Below, in pieces: positions 9,561 to 21,100 of a DNA stretch of 64,000 bases (position 1 is the first letter of the stretch; every line of letters starts with the position of its first letter). Source of the stretch: Tribonema minus (lineage: Eukaryota > Sar > Xanthophyceae > Tribonematales > Tribonemataceae); contig JAFCMP010000543.1 of the NCBI GenBank assembly GCA_017506865.1, positions 124,001 to 188,000 on the forward strand. Direction: 5' to 3'. The notes under the pieces are model-generated. The model saw only the letters and a list, made by a program, of their open reading frames with translations, did not search any database and had not been told where the DNA came from. The translations under genes were made by a program, and so were the position numbers.

Positions 9561-11839
9561 CAGACCCTCGCTGCGCTCGATTTAATTCAAGCTCTATCCA
9601 TAAGCATTAAAATTCGCCGCAGTTTGGCCTCAGAGCCACAGCAGCGCCAAGAGCTAGCTGTTTTCACTTGGACTTTTAAAACTTGTCCTGCACAGCCAGT
9701 TTTGCGCTGTGAATGCACACGTGAAATCTGCACAGCGCGCTCTAGTTTCACACACACGGCCAACGCGACGTCACTCGCAGCGCTAGCGACCAGTGCAGGC
9801 ACAGCTCTTCAGCATACTGCTCATTACGCAGGCACACGGCAGCTCGGAGACTAGTAGTCATGGCGCTGCACGGCCACTCACCATTCTACTGCATGTTAGG
9901 AGATGCCTGGCATGCCACATCATCACAAGTTCAGCGTGGTCTTCTTGGCGTAGTCCAATTTGTTCACTTCAGTGTTCTTCACAGCCCTCCAAGGGGCGCT
10001 GCGAAGTCATCTGAAGTGTGCTACTGTCTTGACGTGTTTTTCACGCAGGATCACGCAAAAAGCTCCTACGCAGCGCGGCCCTAAGCCTTGACTGAATTCT
10101 CACTGTGAAAGTGGTCTTCTCAGCACGCTACCTGCGGCGCCACTGCTTTTCATGGATTCATCGATCTGAATGCGCATGTAAGCTGGCACACTCGATCAAT
10201 AAAGACTACGCAATTGTTGAAGCAACAGGATCGTGACTGACAATTTGCAGTCACCCCCAAAGTGAGAGGGACGCAAACAAACTCAGCATTCATGCAAAAT
10301 GGAAGTTGAAGTGCCATTCCAATAACGTTCAAAGCACTTTTATGGGCAGAGGACTTGTGAATAGCTGTGTGCAAGTTACTACAGTAGTATTTGACAACCG
10401 CGCAGTGACACTTCAAAGTATGCACAACTGTGCAGCTGCCTTGGGTCACGTGCCAGCAAAAGTCCACTAGTGAACCACCACAGAGACTGAGGTCCCTGAC
10501 ACTGGATGAGTAGCCTTGTCAGAACTTGAAGTAAGCCACCTGTGCACCACAACTGATGCTGCATGATGCCGCAGTGCCTCCGCGTGCTGAATGTTGGGAC
10601 CTTGATTACTGCATGATGCTGTCAGAGGGGTGTGCCAACAGCAGAATGCAGCACGGACCAAGCAGAAAGACTCTCAGCTGAGAACTATCGAAGTACAGCC
10701 AAGTATGAGCACATATGCCGGAAGGACCACCAGTTGTGCAGGAAATGCCAGTTTGCAGCATGAAATGCATCTAGAATGCATGAACTCAGCTGTGTGCCAG
10801 AGCAATAGTAGTACGGTCTCAAGTGCAGTGCAATGGAGTCCAAGCAGCAATGCAAGCCAGCTGAGCTACAATATCTGAAACCCACACCTGTGTGGGGCCG
10901 CTCCCATTCAAGTAGAACTGCAGCGGCAGCCATCAGGACTTTATGAGTGCGTTGCACCAGGCGCACACTTCATATATGAGATGAGCCAGCTGGCAGTGCA
11001 CCATTGGTGCTGGCCTTCGCTGTCTCTCAGCTCTCAATTGCAAAAACCTGCAGCCGGAGATTTGAACAACGAGCAGCCAAAGATGAAACAACGAGCAGGT
11101 CAGTCTCACAAGAGCAGGTTCATGTACTGATTTTCAAAGGTACCACTAATGCAGACATCCTGTCGGCTCACTTTGAACTCAACCATACTTCAAGTATGAC
11201 ACACCAAACACAGTGCTGCCAACCGATGTGCTGAGCCGCACGCACATAGGGCGACCAGACACAGAGAGTAGTAACATTAGGCCTGCAGAACACCATGCCT
11301 GCTCATGGCGTTGGCAACATCAGCATACCAGGGCTGCACATGACGTGACTTACGAAGGAGCATCAGGAAGCAAAACAGCAGACGTGTGGCACAACCAATG
11401 TGCAAAGGTACTCACTTGTGCGTTGAAAGCTGGAGCGAACTGGCTTGACCAAGAAGAGTGAAGAACAATGATCCATCGCCCACAGCCACGATGTCTCTCT
11501 TGCCCCTCATGGCACCGTGGGAGGTACGCGGGTGGCAATGACACAGGATGAGCACAACCGCTGTGAGGATTGGCATGTCATGACGCATGTCGAGTCCTCA
11601 CAGCATACTGCTCCATGTCACATGCACAAAGTGATTTGCATTTGCATGGTGCTGTGAGCACCAGAGCACTGCCATGAACTACCGCTACAATCTTGAGATG
11701 ACTGCAATATTCATGCTGTGTTGCATGTCGAGCAGAGAGAAGGTCGAAGAGCCAGATCCCTGTGTACAGCCCTTTGACATCCCACAACACGGCACCGCAC
11801 CAACCGTTCTTGCAAAACGTGACTTCCTGTGATAACAGC
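9561..11839. other. Intergenic DNA, nothing recognised
   Basis: Only short, mutually overlapping frames with no family features are present. One imperfect palindrome of the ATACTT...AAGTAT type occurs near 11189. Confidence 0.4.
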
Positions 11840-12080
11840 ACACGTCATTGCTCACAACCCGCGCCGGCGACGCGACACGGCCAGAAAAATGTACGGCCCG
11901 GCGCTGCATGAACGGTCATGAGCTCAGGATTGTGATGCTTTGACCGTGCATGCAGCACTCAGAGCACGTAGACATTGACAATTGCCCGATTGCAGCCACT
12001 CTCACCACTCGGATTAAAATGGCAGTGTGGACAGCCGCAGCCTCTGAGAGGGCGACCCTTTACTACCCACGGGGTGTGCT
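11840..12080 (+). repeat. Direct repeat, copy A (period about 431 bp)
   Basis: Shared with 12269-12510. Common blocks include ACACGTCATTGCTCACAA, TTGCCCGATTGCAGCCACTC, ATGGCAGTGTGGACAGCCGC and GAGGGCGACCCT. Spacing differs by only a base or two across the copies, so this is a segmental tandem duplication with a unique spacer between the copies. Confidence 0.75.
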
Positions 12081-12268
12081 GTGTATCTCAGTCCACCACG
12101 CACTGCAAGAATGCTGAATTGTCTATTTTGATTACTTTTGCAAAATATGCGCTCTTCCAAATGTCAACTAAGAAAAGCATTAATAATCCTTCCAATCGTG
12201 ACTCTTGCCGTGTCGCGTGCTATGCTAAAGTTGGCGAGGGAGCTAGCAACAGATGCTCCTGTAGCACA

Positions 12269-12510
12269 CACGTCATTGCTCACAAGCCGAGGCGGCGACA
12301 CGACACGAAACAACAAACGGCACTGCCCGCACAATGCCAAAGCTCAGCGTGCCCATGGGCAACTGAGGCCTCGGCACTGCATGGAGTGCTCATAGCTCGT
12401 GGACGTTCACAGTTGCCCGATTGCAGCCACTCTCGCTTCTCGGCTTACAATGGCAGTGTGGACAGCCGCAGCCTCTGTGAGGGCGACCCTCTACGACCCA
12501 CGGATTGTGT
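12269..12510 (+). repeat. Direct repeat, copy B (period about 431 bp)
   Basis: Second copy of the block at 11840-12080, with many scattered substitutions. A 224-residue plus-strand frame spans both copies but has no domain features and is probably fortuitous. Confidence 0.75.
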
Positions 12511-13658
12511 GCTCCAGAGACTTCCTGCCACCGCCTCGCCATTTACAGATACTGGAGTCACTTTTCTCTGCACAAACTGCCTGTTGCCTGTTTGTGAAAA
12601 TCGGTCATTCTCGCGGCCATGTCTGGTTGGGAACCTGAGCGCGTACTGATGTGAAACATGGCTGAAACAGATCGTTGTTAGCAAACTGGCTGCTTGCCTG
12701 CAAGGTCACTCAGCGTCCGGCAAGATCGCAGACCGCGCTGTCCTCCAATGACCTCCTTCGAGTGGCATGTTCGGAGAGCCCTGGGGTGGCAAGCAAGCTG
12801 CGTATACGTATCGCCACCAGGCTGCATCCGTCGGGCTCCTGGTGCTGGCAATTGTGCTTGCAATGCTTCGCTCTCCTCTCGTTCTCCTGGGTCCTGGAGT
12901 TGCTTTGAGTGTGTCACTCAGATTGTCGGTTGCAGGTGAAGTTTGCAAATGTGAAGGGGCGCACTATGTAGGCACCGAAGAGGTAAGGGGCAGAACAGCA
13001 AGACCGAAGGCTCTCCTCATGTTGTGACCCCGCCATCTAAGGCTAGTGCTAGTGCTACGGCAGCAGGCGCACATACACACTGGTGCCTGTTGCACCTTTC
13101 GACCGTTTTTTTTTGTAACTGTCGATCTAACCGGTGAGGTGAGCTCACACGCAGGCTCTCTTTGTTGACACAACGGATCACACGGTACCTGACCGCTGAT
13201 CATTAAGGCGTGCCTACCATGGAGTGGCCCGTGGCGGGATGCAGCTATATCGATGCGGAGGAGCCGGGTGAGCCGGTTTGTTTGAGATGAGCACACAAAC
13301 GTCCAGTCCAACTGTCAAGCTGCACGAGCTCAGTCTTTCGTGGATGTGCACGTACATCTGTGTGCGCCGTCTCGCTCGCTCCTGTGCAGAACGCACACTT
13401 TGTGTGTGTGTGTGTTGCACCAGGCAAGCAATAGCGGAAGGTGCTGATGAAGTGAATTACCGTGTACTCTTGATGTCATGTATGTAGGGGCGACTGGGAA
13501 TTGTTTACGCTGACATGCAAGTGCGCGAGCTGCAGCTGTTGGGCCATGAAGCACCTCGACTTCAGCATCGAGACGGAAGAGCTGGTTGCTATCAAGTAAG
13601 TCATGCGAGCAAGGCGCGATGCACCGGTCTGCGGCCTGCAGCCACGAAGCCTGTTGTT
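12511..13658. other. Intergenic DNA upstream of the LINE insertion
   Basis: No gene is recognised. A TG dinucleotide run of 14 bases lies near 13401. The bases just before 13659 are the original target-site flank of the LINE. Confidence 0.4.
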
Positions 13659-13671
13659 GTACCGAGAGAGT
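13659..13671 (+). repeat. Target-site duplication, left copy
   Basis: GTACCGAGAGAGT is repeated exactly at 15841-15853, on either side of the LINE. This fixes both ends of the insertion. Confidence 0.9.
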
Positions 13672-15762
13672 CAGGGCTTTACGTCGGTCGGGGTACCGGT
13701 AGGGCACCCAGCCTATGTGCATGCTGCCATGAGCAAGCATCTTGTTGACGCAGGGACATGGCGATTGTCGTGGCAGCTAGCTGGAATGGCGCGGCATCAC
13801 CTACAGGCAGCACAGTTCATTCTGCGCAGGTCACTGACGAAGCGCATGGGCTTCTTAGCTCGGGTCGTTGACACGGCTTTGAGTGAGACATGGCTGCACG
13901 CATTTGACGGGTTCTGTGCATGGACGCTTGAACGCATGCTGCACCTGCACGGCTGCGCAACCGCGGCAGTCATGAAGTCACACCTGCTGGCCGCCTGCAC
14001 TGCTGGTGACAATGAGGAAGCCAGCAGTGGCAGCGTGCTGGTATTGCCGCGCTTGGGCCCGCCAGAACTCACGGACATCGCAGTGCCACTGCGGGCGTCA
14101 CGGTTGCCGGAGCGACGAGGCGGTCTGGGCATGCCGCGTTTGGGGCTACTGGCACCAGCCGCATACACGGCCCAGGCATGCACAACACTGCGGCCTGCAA
14201 TAATTCATGCCACTGTGGCAGCAGGGGCCCTGAGGCTCGGCACTGACGAACACGGCGCAGTCACCTGGTTCGCGCAGCACTCATGCGCAATACGCGAGGA
14301 CCAGGGACTGCCGCCAATCATCGAGGCCGTGCGACGCTCTACGCGAGCGCTGACAGCTGATGGCGGCGAAAAATCACGCACAGCTGTGGCCGAGCAGCTC
14401 CCAGCATCGTTGCTACGGTGGGCAGCAGATACGACGGCCGCAGCGTCGACGCTCCCCACTGCGGTGCAAGCGATCTACGCCGCAACTGCCGTCACGGAGA
14501 CGGGGACCACTGAGCCAGCCCCACACACCCACGGCATTGTGCCTGGCGCCGAGGCGGCCGCTGCGGCGGCGACCGTACCTGGCCCTCAAGCCGCTGCCGC
14601 GGCTGCCTCTTCCACGCCCGCTAAAACACAAACTAGCGCGGAAGAAAGCAGCTGCAGCGGCGGGCAGGAGGACGACGACGACGACTGGGAGGCCTATGCT
14701 GACGAGATCTGCAGGAAGGTAGTGCCCCGCCGCCGGCGCGGTCACTTCACGCACGGACTACAAGCCGGCCTTTCTGTTGTTCTTCGACGTCAATACGAGG
14801 ACTGCCTGGTGGAGGACCTAGAGGCTGCCTCGGCTGGTGCCGTGGGCAAGCCGACGCAGGCTACACTTATTGATGACTCGCGTGACACCAGCCGCCGCCG
14901 CCAACAGGCTAGCGCGCGGGTCCTGGCGCAGCTGCGCAGCCAGCGTGCGTCCGGGGCAATGGCGTGGATGAGCGTGCCACCCGCTGCCAATGACCGCCCG
15001 GGTGCGGCGCCCATGTCCAGTATGGCAGCAGCCACGATGATTTTGGTTGCGATCTTTATAGACGGGTGGGGCATACAGGGCGAGGTGTGCCCATGGCGGT
15101 GCAGTGACGTGAGCCCCACCTCCACGCATGCGATCAGCTGCCCCAGCCAGCACATACGGGGGCACAACGCGACACACACTGCCCAAAAGCGGTGCCTACA
15201 GCGCATCTTGAGACAGCACCATGTCTCTATTGTCCGCAATGAGGACGCTAGCGTCTTCAAGGTACCGGGGTATCGGGCGGACACAGTCATTGACCCAGGG
15301 TGTCTGCACTTTAGCAGTGCATACCGTAACAAGGGAATAGTGCTAGACACAAGTGTGCGCGCGCCCACAGCGAGCTTGTACCTGACAGGCAAAACAAATG
15401 CCTCGAACACGGACGGCTATGCTGCTGGGGTGGGGGAGGACGCGAAGGTCAAGCACCACACCGGCACCTTGACGTCATCTTGGGCTTTTGTGCCATTCGT
15501 GCAGGAGTCGTACGGACGGCTGGGCAAGCAGACAAGCCTTTTTGTTAAGGAGTTGGCAATGCACTCAGCACTGTGCTCAGGGGGGGGGAAGGCAGATGTG
15601 TTACGCAAGGCCGGGTTAGCTAAGCGTCAGATCCACATTGAGCTGAGCATATCGCTGGCGCGGGAGTTGGCGGAGCGCGTCATGGCATACACACGTGGAG
15701 CGCGAATGCTGGGCTGTATTGCGGCGCCGGTATCCAAACTCCTAGGGCACAGCGCAGACTAG
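13672..15762 (+). CDS. LINE polyprotein, C-terminal part: RT tail, CCHC knuckle and restriction-like endonuclease
   Basis: The element-derived frame begins QGFTSVGVPVGHP and is open to TAG at 15760-15762. An ATG at 13603 would add 23 codons of flanking DNA and is not meaningful. VGVPVGHP corresponds to the conserved region just after the RT active site, and LPERRGGLGMPRL is the typical post-RT thumb-region motif. A cysteine-histidine knuckle (C-x3-C-x8-H-x3-C, about 15088-15141) is followed by HNA and then YRADTV and VLDTSV, matching the order CCHC, R-(P)-D, D seen in the endonuclease of R2-like elements. The end contains WAFVPFVQESYGRLGK, common to algal and oomycete members. RT motifs up to the catalytic Asp pair are absent, so this copy cannot make a working RT. 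No stop or frameshift interrupts the remaining part, so the insertion is young. Confidence 0.85.
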   Translation, partial: QGFTSVGVPVGHPAYVHAAMSKHLVDAGTWRLSWQLAGMARHHLQAAQFILRRSLTKRMGFLARVVDTALSETWLHAFDGFCAWTLERMLHLHGCATAAVMKSHLLAACTAGDNEEASSGSVLVLPRLGPPELTDIAVPLRASRLPERRGGLGMPRLGLLAPAAYTAQACTTLRPAIIHATVAAGALRLGTDEHGAVTWFAQHSCAIREDQGLPPIIEAVRRSTRALTADGGEKSRTAVAEQLPASLLRWAADTTAAASTLPTAVQAIYAATAVTETGTTEPAPHTHGIVPGAEAAAAAATVPGPQAAAAAASSTPAKTQTSAEESSCSGGQEDDDDDWEAYADEICRKVVPRRRRGHFTHGLQAGLSVVLRRQYEDCLVEDLEAASAGAVGKPTQATLIDDSRDTSRRRQQASARVLAQLRSQRASGAMAWMSVPPAANDRPGAAPMSSMAAATMILVAIFIDGWGIQGEVCPWRCSDVSPTSTHAISCPSQHIRGHNATHTAQKRCLQRILRQHHVSIVRNEDASVFKVPGYRADTVIDPGCLHFSSAYRNKGIVLDTSVRAPTASLYLTGKTNASNTDGYAAGVGEDAKVKHHTGTLTSSWAFVPFVQESYGRLGKQTSLFVKELAMHSALCSGGGKADVLRKAGLAKRQIHIELSISLARELAERVMAYTRGARMLGCIAAPVSKLLGHSAD

Positions 15763-15840
15763 GCTGCTGCGTCGACGCAAGCTTTTCGATTGCATAGGCA
15801 ACCCGGCCTCCCTTGGGCCTTTATAAATACAAGTCCATAC
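13672..15840 (+). mobile_element. 5'-truncated non-LTR retrotransposon (LINE), restriction-like-endonuclease type
   Basis: The insertion is 2169 bp and is bounded by the 13-bp duplication. It begins inside the open frame, just after the catalytic part of the reverse transcriptase, as expected from incomplete reverse transcription. The 3' UTR after the stop at 15762 is only 78 bp and ends in ATAAATACAAGTCCATAC with no poly(A). The 3' terminus is confirmed by a second copy at 35565-35930 that ends at the same base. The flanks are not ribosomal DNA, so this is not a site-specific R2 insertion. Confidence 0.9.
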
Positions 15841-15853
15841 GTACCGAGAGAGT
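15841..15853 (+). repeat. Target-site duplication, right copy
   Basis: Exact copy of 13659-13671 directly after the LINE 3' end. Confidence 0.9.
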
Positions 15854-16289
15854 TTCCTGGCTACAACTTCATATTTACACCTGCAAGCACAATGTGGTGC
15901 ACTATACGCCTTTCGTCATGCAGAGATGAACAAACTTGTCGGCTTTAGTGAGACTTGAGCGTGGCACACCTGAGCACTGATGCCCTCAGCATTGCCGGTT
16001 TTGAACCTCTTGCAGTGCACACTCAGTCTTTGTTTGACGGCTGTTCTCTTGCTGTGCTATGGTCATGGTGAGTGGTTGCAGGTGTGCTTGCAGGTGTGTA
16101 CAAGTACAGGCCTGCAGTGCGGTCACATGCACGTTCTGCACACACCAGGCCAGTGGAGTCACTGCATCAAGCCATTCAAAGCACTTGTCGATGAGCATAG
16201 TTGTTGCATGCACTGCGTACGTACATGTCCCATGCTCAATGTATGTTCTGCTGCGTTGCCTGTCTTGCTTGGCCAGGCACGCCACAAAT

Positions 16290-16718
16290 ATGACCGGCAT
16301 CAACGACACCAATGCTGCGACGACCATGCTGATGCCGGCAAGTGCGCCCAGGGCAGTTGCCCCCACCGCCACGACCCCCCCACCCCCAGCACCGGCATTT
16401 TTTGCGGTGCCTGCCCGGAAGACCCGGGTCAAGCTTCCAAGGTCGAAGTGCTCAACAGGACGCAAGCCAGTACAGGCAGTTGCCATTCTGAGCGCCATCG
16501 ATGCTATGGACGTGGACGAGGAGAGCGGTACCAAGCCTGGTATGCGTGCGCCAACGCCCTGTTCTGACTCGGGGCCTGTGGCACCTGCTGGCGTGCCACT
16601 GGGCCTCGCCGACAGAATGGCGGGCATTACATTGTCAACCATTGCACCTGTTGCGGTGTGGAACGCACGCAGGAAGGCACGTGGCACCGCACACACAGTG
16701 CCTGGGCGCGCTGGGTGA
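16290..16718 (+). CDS. Possible small coding segment, 142 codons, unrecognised
   Basis: The plus-strand frame from the ATG at 16290 encodes a Pro/Ala/Thr-rich start and then a more protein-like part (AVAILSAIDAMDVDEESGTK). A splice-acceptor-like TTGCTTGGCCAG precedes it. A minus-strand frame over the same bases (16696-15986) is also open and would contain an Ala/Val-rich hydrophobic stretch, so coding status and strand are both unsure. No family is recognised. Confidence 0.25.
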   Translation: MTGINDTNAATTMLMPASAPRAVAPTATTPPPPAPAFFAVPARKTRVKLPRSKCSTGRKPVQAVAILSAIDAMDVDEESGTKPGMRAPTPCSDSGPVAPAGVPLGLADRMAGITLSTIAPVAVWNARRKARGTAHTVPGRAG

Positions 16719-18149
16719 CGGCATGAGTGCAGAAGGCAAGGTGTGCAGCGGCTTTAGGTGTCGTGCATGTCCGCCAGGTTTATTCAAGCTACGGGTGTTT
16801 CTTTCCGCTGCGCCCTGGCCGGAGTGCCTACAGGCTAAGGTTTTGATAGCGTGGCTGTTTTGACCAACAATTACTTCTGAAATGGTTGCTCTCGTGTGCT
16901 GCACACGAGTGCGTGAATATGACGACCTTTGCTACTACACCCGTCTCCCGTGGCACCTCCTTGACGCACTGTATACGCGGATGGTAATCAGCCTGTAGAT
17001 GGTTGCCTCAGCAGCGCCAGCGTGGCATCAGGCATCTCTTCCCCAGTACCCTCTCTGTCAATGCAAAATTATGTGATTCATGTCCTTAAGGGCTCACTTG
17101 TTTCTGAGTCTGCTCGGTGTGCTTGCTCACGCTTGCTCGAATGTGCATGTGCTGTAGTGTGGCACACAGAGCTACAGCAGTCTTGTGCCGTTGCCAGTAG
17201 AACTTGAGGGTATTGTCCAGCAGGTGTGCAAAGCTACAGGCCCGGGCCTGGGTACACTGATGCGTTGAGTTGACCTTGCAATGCGCAACTTGGCACTGCT
17301 GGCTGCTGTGCTAACCCCTTTGCTTAGATAGTTTGCAGGCCCATCCACGAGAAGTATGTGTGCAACGTGAACATAGGCAAGCGATGCCGTTGCTTCAGTT
17401 TGCCTCTGATGACAGGCCGTCGTATGTCAAGTTTGGTGCCATAAGAAAGAGTCAGTACCATTGTGCGGCAACATCTTGATTGTGGACCATGCATGCCCGC
17501 GCTGTTGTAGCCGTTTTTTGCATACTGCTCACACTTTGTGAGAAAACACTCTTTGTATCTGGCGCAAGCTGTGTCTCTGGACACAGCACCAAGGTGCCAG
17601 ACACACACACACACACACACTCACACACAGACAGACTAACAATACAGCACAAGTGTAGCATGCACCAATGCATCATGTATCGCCTAATGCACGCTTGTTC
17701 ATAAGTGCGCGGCATGCAATTTAGCTGTAAATTGCATACTTCGAAGTATATATATCCAATACCATTCCCGCTGTGTGGTACATCACTATGCTTGCGACTG
17801 CGAGATTGGAAGCATTGAGCATCAATACTGTCTTGCAGTGCCAGTCAGACTTCATTGACCCACTGTGATGCATAGTGCATATATTGCTGGGCACACAGTT
17901 CTCCCCCTCTGACTTGTGTGAGTATGAATCCTCCTACATGCTACATGCATGCTACGTGATAGAAGTACTCTTTTCAAGCATCTGCAATTGCCTGCCTGTC
18001 TGCGACACTCAGATACATCACTCTCTCGTGCCAGCCATAGCAATCAGCAATGGCTACCATAGCATCCTCTCGTACAGATCGATCGGCCTATTCGTCTGCA
18101 CTGTGAAGATGTATATCCGTACTTGTGAGCTTGTCAAGCGGGTGGCTAC
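16719..18149. other. Intergenic DNA downstream of the helicase gene
   Basis: It contains an AC dinucleotide run at about 17600-17617 and a perfect ATACTTCGAAGTAT palindrome at 17736-17749. No polyadenylation signal can be named with confidence for the minus-strand gene that ends at 18150. Confidence 0.4.
17736..17749. repeat. Perfect palindrome ATACTTCGAAGTAT
   Basis: A 14-bp palindrome, also present exactly at 20629-20642 and 33033-33046. A 12-bp version is at 30829-30840 and a near-match (ATACTTCAAAGTAT) at 60929-60942. See the findings. Confidence 0.85.
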
Positions 18150-21100
18150 TCAGAGCTGGCGCTCGAGCGCATCGCGTCGTTCCGCATGCAGCAGATCCCC
18201 TGGCTGCCACTGTGCATTACCCTGCACAACAGCGTGATTGTGACCTCCAACGGCTGCCCCACAGTCTGGGCATGCTGACTGCTCCATGGCTCCTCCACAC
18301 TCCCCAATGAAGTAAGGATGTCCCCCGGGACACGTGAACCAATGCCCTGCCCCGGTCCAGCCCGCATTGTTCCCCCCCTCCACACGATCGACCTCTGCCA
18401 CAATTGCTTGCAGCTCCGCAGCCGTGAGTTGCTTGGCCCTCAGTGCCAGTTGCTGTAGTTGCTGTGCCTCCTGGTGCAGCTTCACTACTGGCGCAGCGTT
18501 GTGGTAAAGGATCCAGCGCAACTGTGTCCGAGCTTGACTCACCAGCTCATCTGCCTCGCCGCCACCAACACTATGTGCGCGGGTCACATGCAGGCGTGCA
18601 AGCGTCAGCCGCGCCAAGCCACCGAGGCGCAGGTGGTTGTCCTTATCTGCTTTGGCGATGGCCTCCGTTAACGAGGTGATGCCGGCGGTGTATGTGGTTC
18701 CTGCCTGAGCGTGCACATCTGCAGCTGGCTGCACCTCGGCAAGCCGGCAGCAGAGTTGACCGTGTGCAACAAGAGCCTCCAATAGTGGTGCAGTGGCCGG
18801 TGCCGATACTCTCATCACGTCGACCGCTGTGCATCCTGCGACGATGTGGCAGCATGCCTCACACACTCGCCTTGTAGGTGACTGAGTGCGCACCATCCGC
18901 AGGTGGCACCGGTGCATCGAAAGCAAACCCCCCGCTGTTGTGGCTGCCGTCATGGCGCGAGTTGCAGCATCTCCGCCGCTGTCAAGGAGAGCCTGCAGCT
19001 CCGTTTCCTGCTGCAGCAGTTGACGCAGCTGCGCCTGGCAGTGCAGCAGGAACTTGATGTCAAGGGCCTTGAGCTCGGCTGCCCGCTGCACGCGACCGTA
19101 GCGCATTACGCTGCTGATAGGACACTTGCAAGCTGGGCAGGTCTTGATGGAGCAGGCGCCGTCCATGCAGCTGAGGCCTGTCCAGTGCGTGTGCCCGCTG
19201 CTGTCCACGGAGGAGGTGTACCCGCGCGCCAGCTCGATCCACCCGTCAAGGCTTTCAGCAGTGTACGCATGGCCGCAAGGCAGCGGCACCAGCGCCTGCA
19301 GCGGCTCGTCAAGGTTGATGTCGCTGAGCGGTGCTTGCATGATGAGGTCGACGACGGCATCGCCATGGCAGCCGCACTGCGGGCACCACAGCTCCGGTGC
19401 AGGGCATGGCTCACTGCACAGCGCAGGGCACTGGTGGCCACATGCCATGACGGCGCCGCACCTCTTATCGCATGGCAGGCAGGTGCACGGCGCTCCGCAG
19501 GGCATGGGGCATGCGCCTTGGTGTGGGCAGATCCACGAGCATGGCTCCACACAGGCTGCGCACACCTCTGCACATTTGCTGCCACCTGCACAAAGCAAAT
19601 GTTGCACGTCGTCAGCAAATAGAAATCACACTGCCATGTGAGGGGTCAGGCTCTATACGTCACAACTACTAGTAGTGCGAACGCCGAGGAGGCGGCTTTA
19701 CAGAATGTGACAACATCCTTATTACATGCACATTTGTCTCAACTATTTACAAACGACCTGAAATTTGTTGTGACTATTGATGGAGGTCAACAGTATGGTG
19801 CACTTTGCCTTAAAATATGCTTCAATAATGGTAGAAGAGCTCCGATTTTGTTCTTAATGGGATGGGAAGGAGTAGCGAACATAAACGGCCTGTGCATGTG
19901 CTGGAATGCAAGGCGTGGAATCCCTAGACGATGCACGGTTGCTTGAGGTATATGCACACGAGCAGCTGAAGCTACCGCTTCCAAAACTTTATCATGCATA
20001 GCCATTGTTGAAAACCGCATGAGGTTAGCAACGTCAGCAGCCGCAGCGGACGTTGTTGCTGATGCTCGTGCTGCTATTGGTGCTGTCACTAGCTAGGTTA
20101 AGTGGTCTGAATGTTCTGCGTGGAGCGCGTTGCTTCGCATGCACATGTTCCACATACTTCATGCTGCAGGCAAATAGGTTTCTTAAACCACATCAAAACA
20201 CTGCCAGAAGCCACGCTCTCATTGCTGTAAGTTCTATAATTCAAATGGTGGTTCAGAACATTTAGTACCATGCATTGAGCAGCGGGTCGCACATGAGGGA
20301 GAAATGGCACGAGGAACAAAGCCGCAGGTGCCAGAGTACCTTAATGCCCCTGGGGCCTGCAGATCTGGAAATGTCGCAAAGGTTGATCATACTTTGAAGT
20401 ATTTGTTTCCAAAGCCGAGCAAAGTTTACATGGAGGGCAGGCGATGCTTATACACATTCGCATTTGATGGATCTGGCTAATTTTCACAAAAGCGCTCCAG
20501 ATGGGACATTGACAAGGTGGTGGGCGTATACATGGGCGTTTACGGTATGTGACCACGGCGTTGAGTGCGTTGGCTCCTCACGACATTTTGGTACATTGGA
20601 TTACTGCGCATTGTCTGTAACCATTCCCATACTTCGAAGTATATATATGCAGGGGTTGTCACGACTCCTCGCTCGGAGTCGTCTTTGACTCCGCTCCGAC
20701 TCCGCTCCGGCCGGAGCGGAGTCGGAGTCGTTCGGCATATCTGATTGCTCCGCGGAGTCGGAGTCGGAGTCGGAGTCGCTCGCCGAGCAAGTTGCTCCGG
20801 CCGGAGTCGGAGCGGAGTCGTACAGTTGCTCCGGAGCGAAAGGCCCCGACTCTGGCTGAGCATGCTCAAACACGCATATTTGGTGCAATGCGCGCACGAC
20901 GCAGTGCTGGGCTGTGGCTGCAAGTGGCTCAGAGACTGGAATGCACAGTTTGAGGTGGTGCTGGTTGCAGCAAGGCAGGGTCAGAGTCGAACCGGAGTCG
21001 TCGCGCGACTCCGCTCCGACTCCACTCCGGCCGGAGCGGAGTCGGAGTCGTTTGGGCCGGCTCATTGCTCCCCGGAGTTGGAGTCGGAGTCGTCGAACGA

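Noticed and set aside
11975-12649. Plus-strand frame of 224 codons over the direct repeats
   Set aside because: It is Cys/Ser/Arg-rich without domain features, and the two repeat copies do not keep a common frame.
14790-15410. Minus-strand frame of 206 codons inside the LINE
   Set aside because: Antisense to the endonuclease-coding region, with no independent support.
18903-19622. Plus-strand frames of 170-239 codons opposite the last helicase exon
   Set aside because: They are antisense shadows of a conserved Cys-rich coding exon and have no family features.
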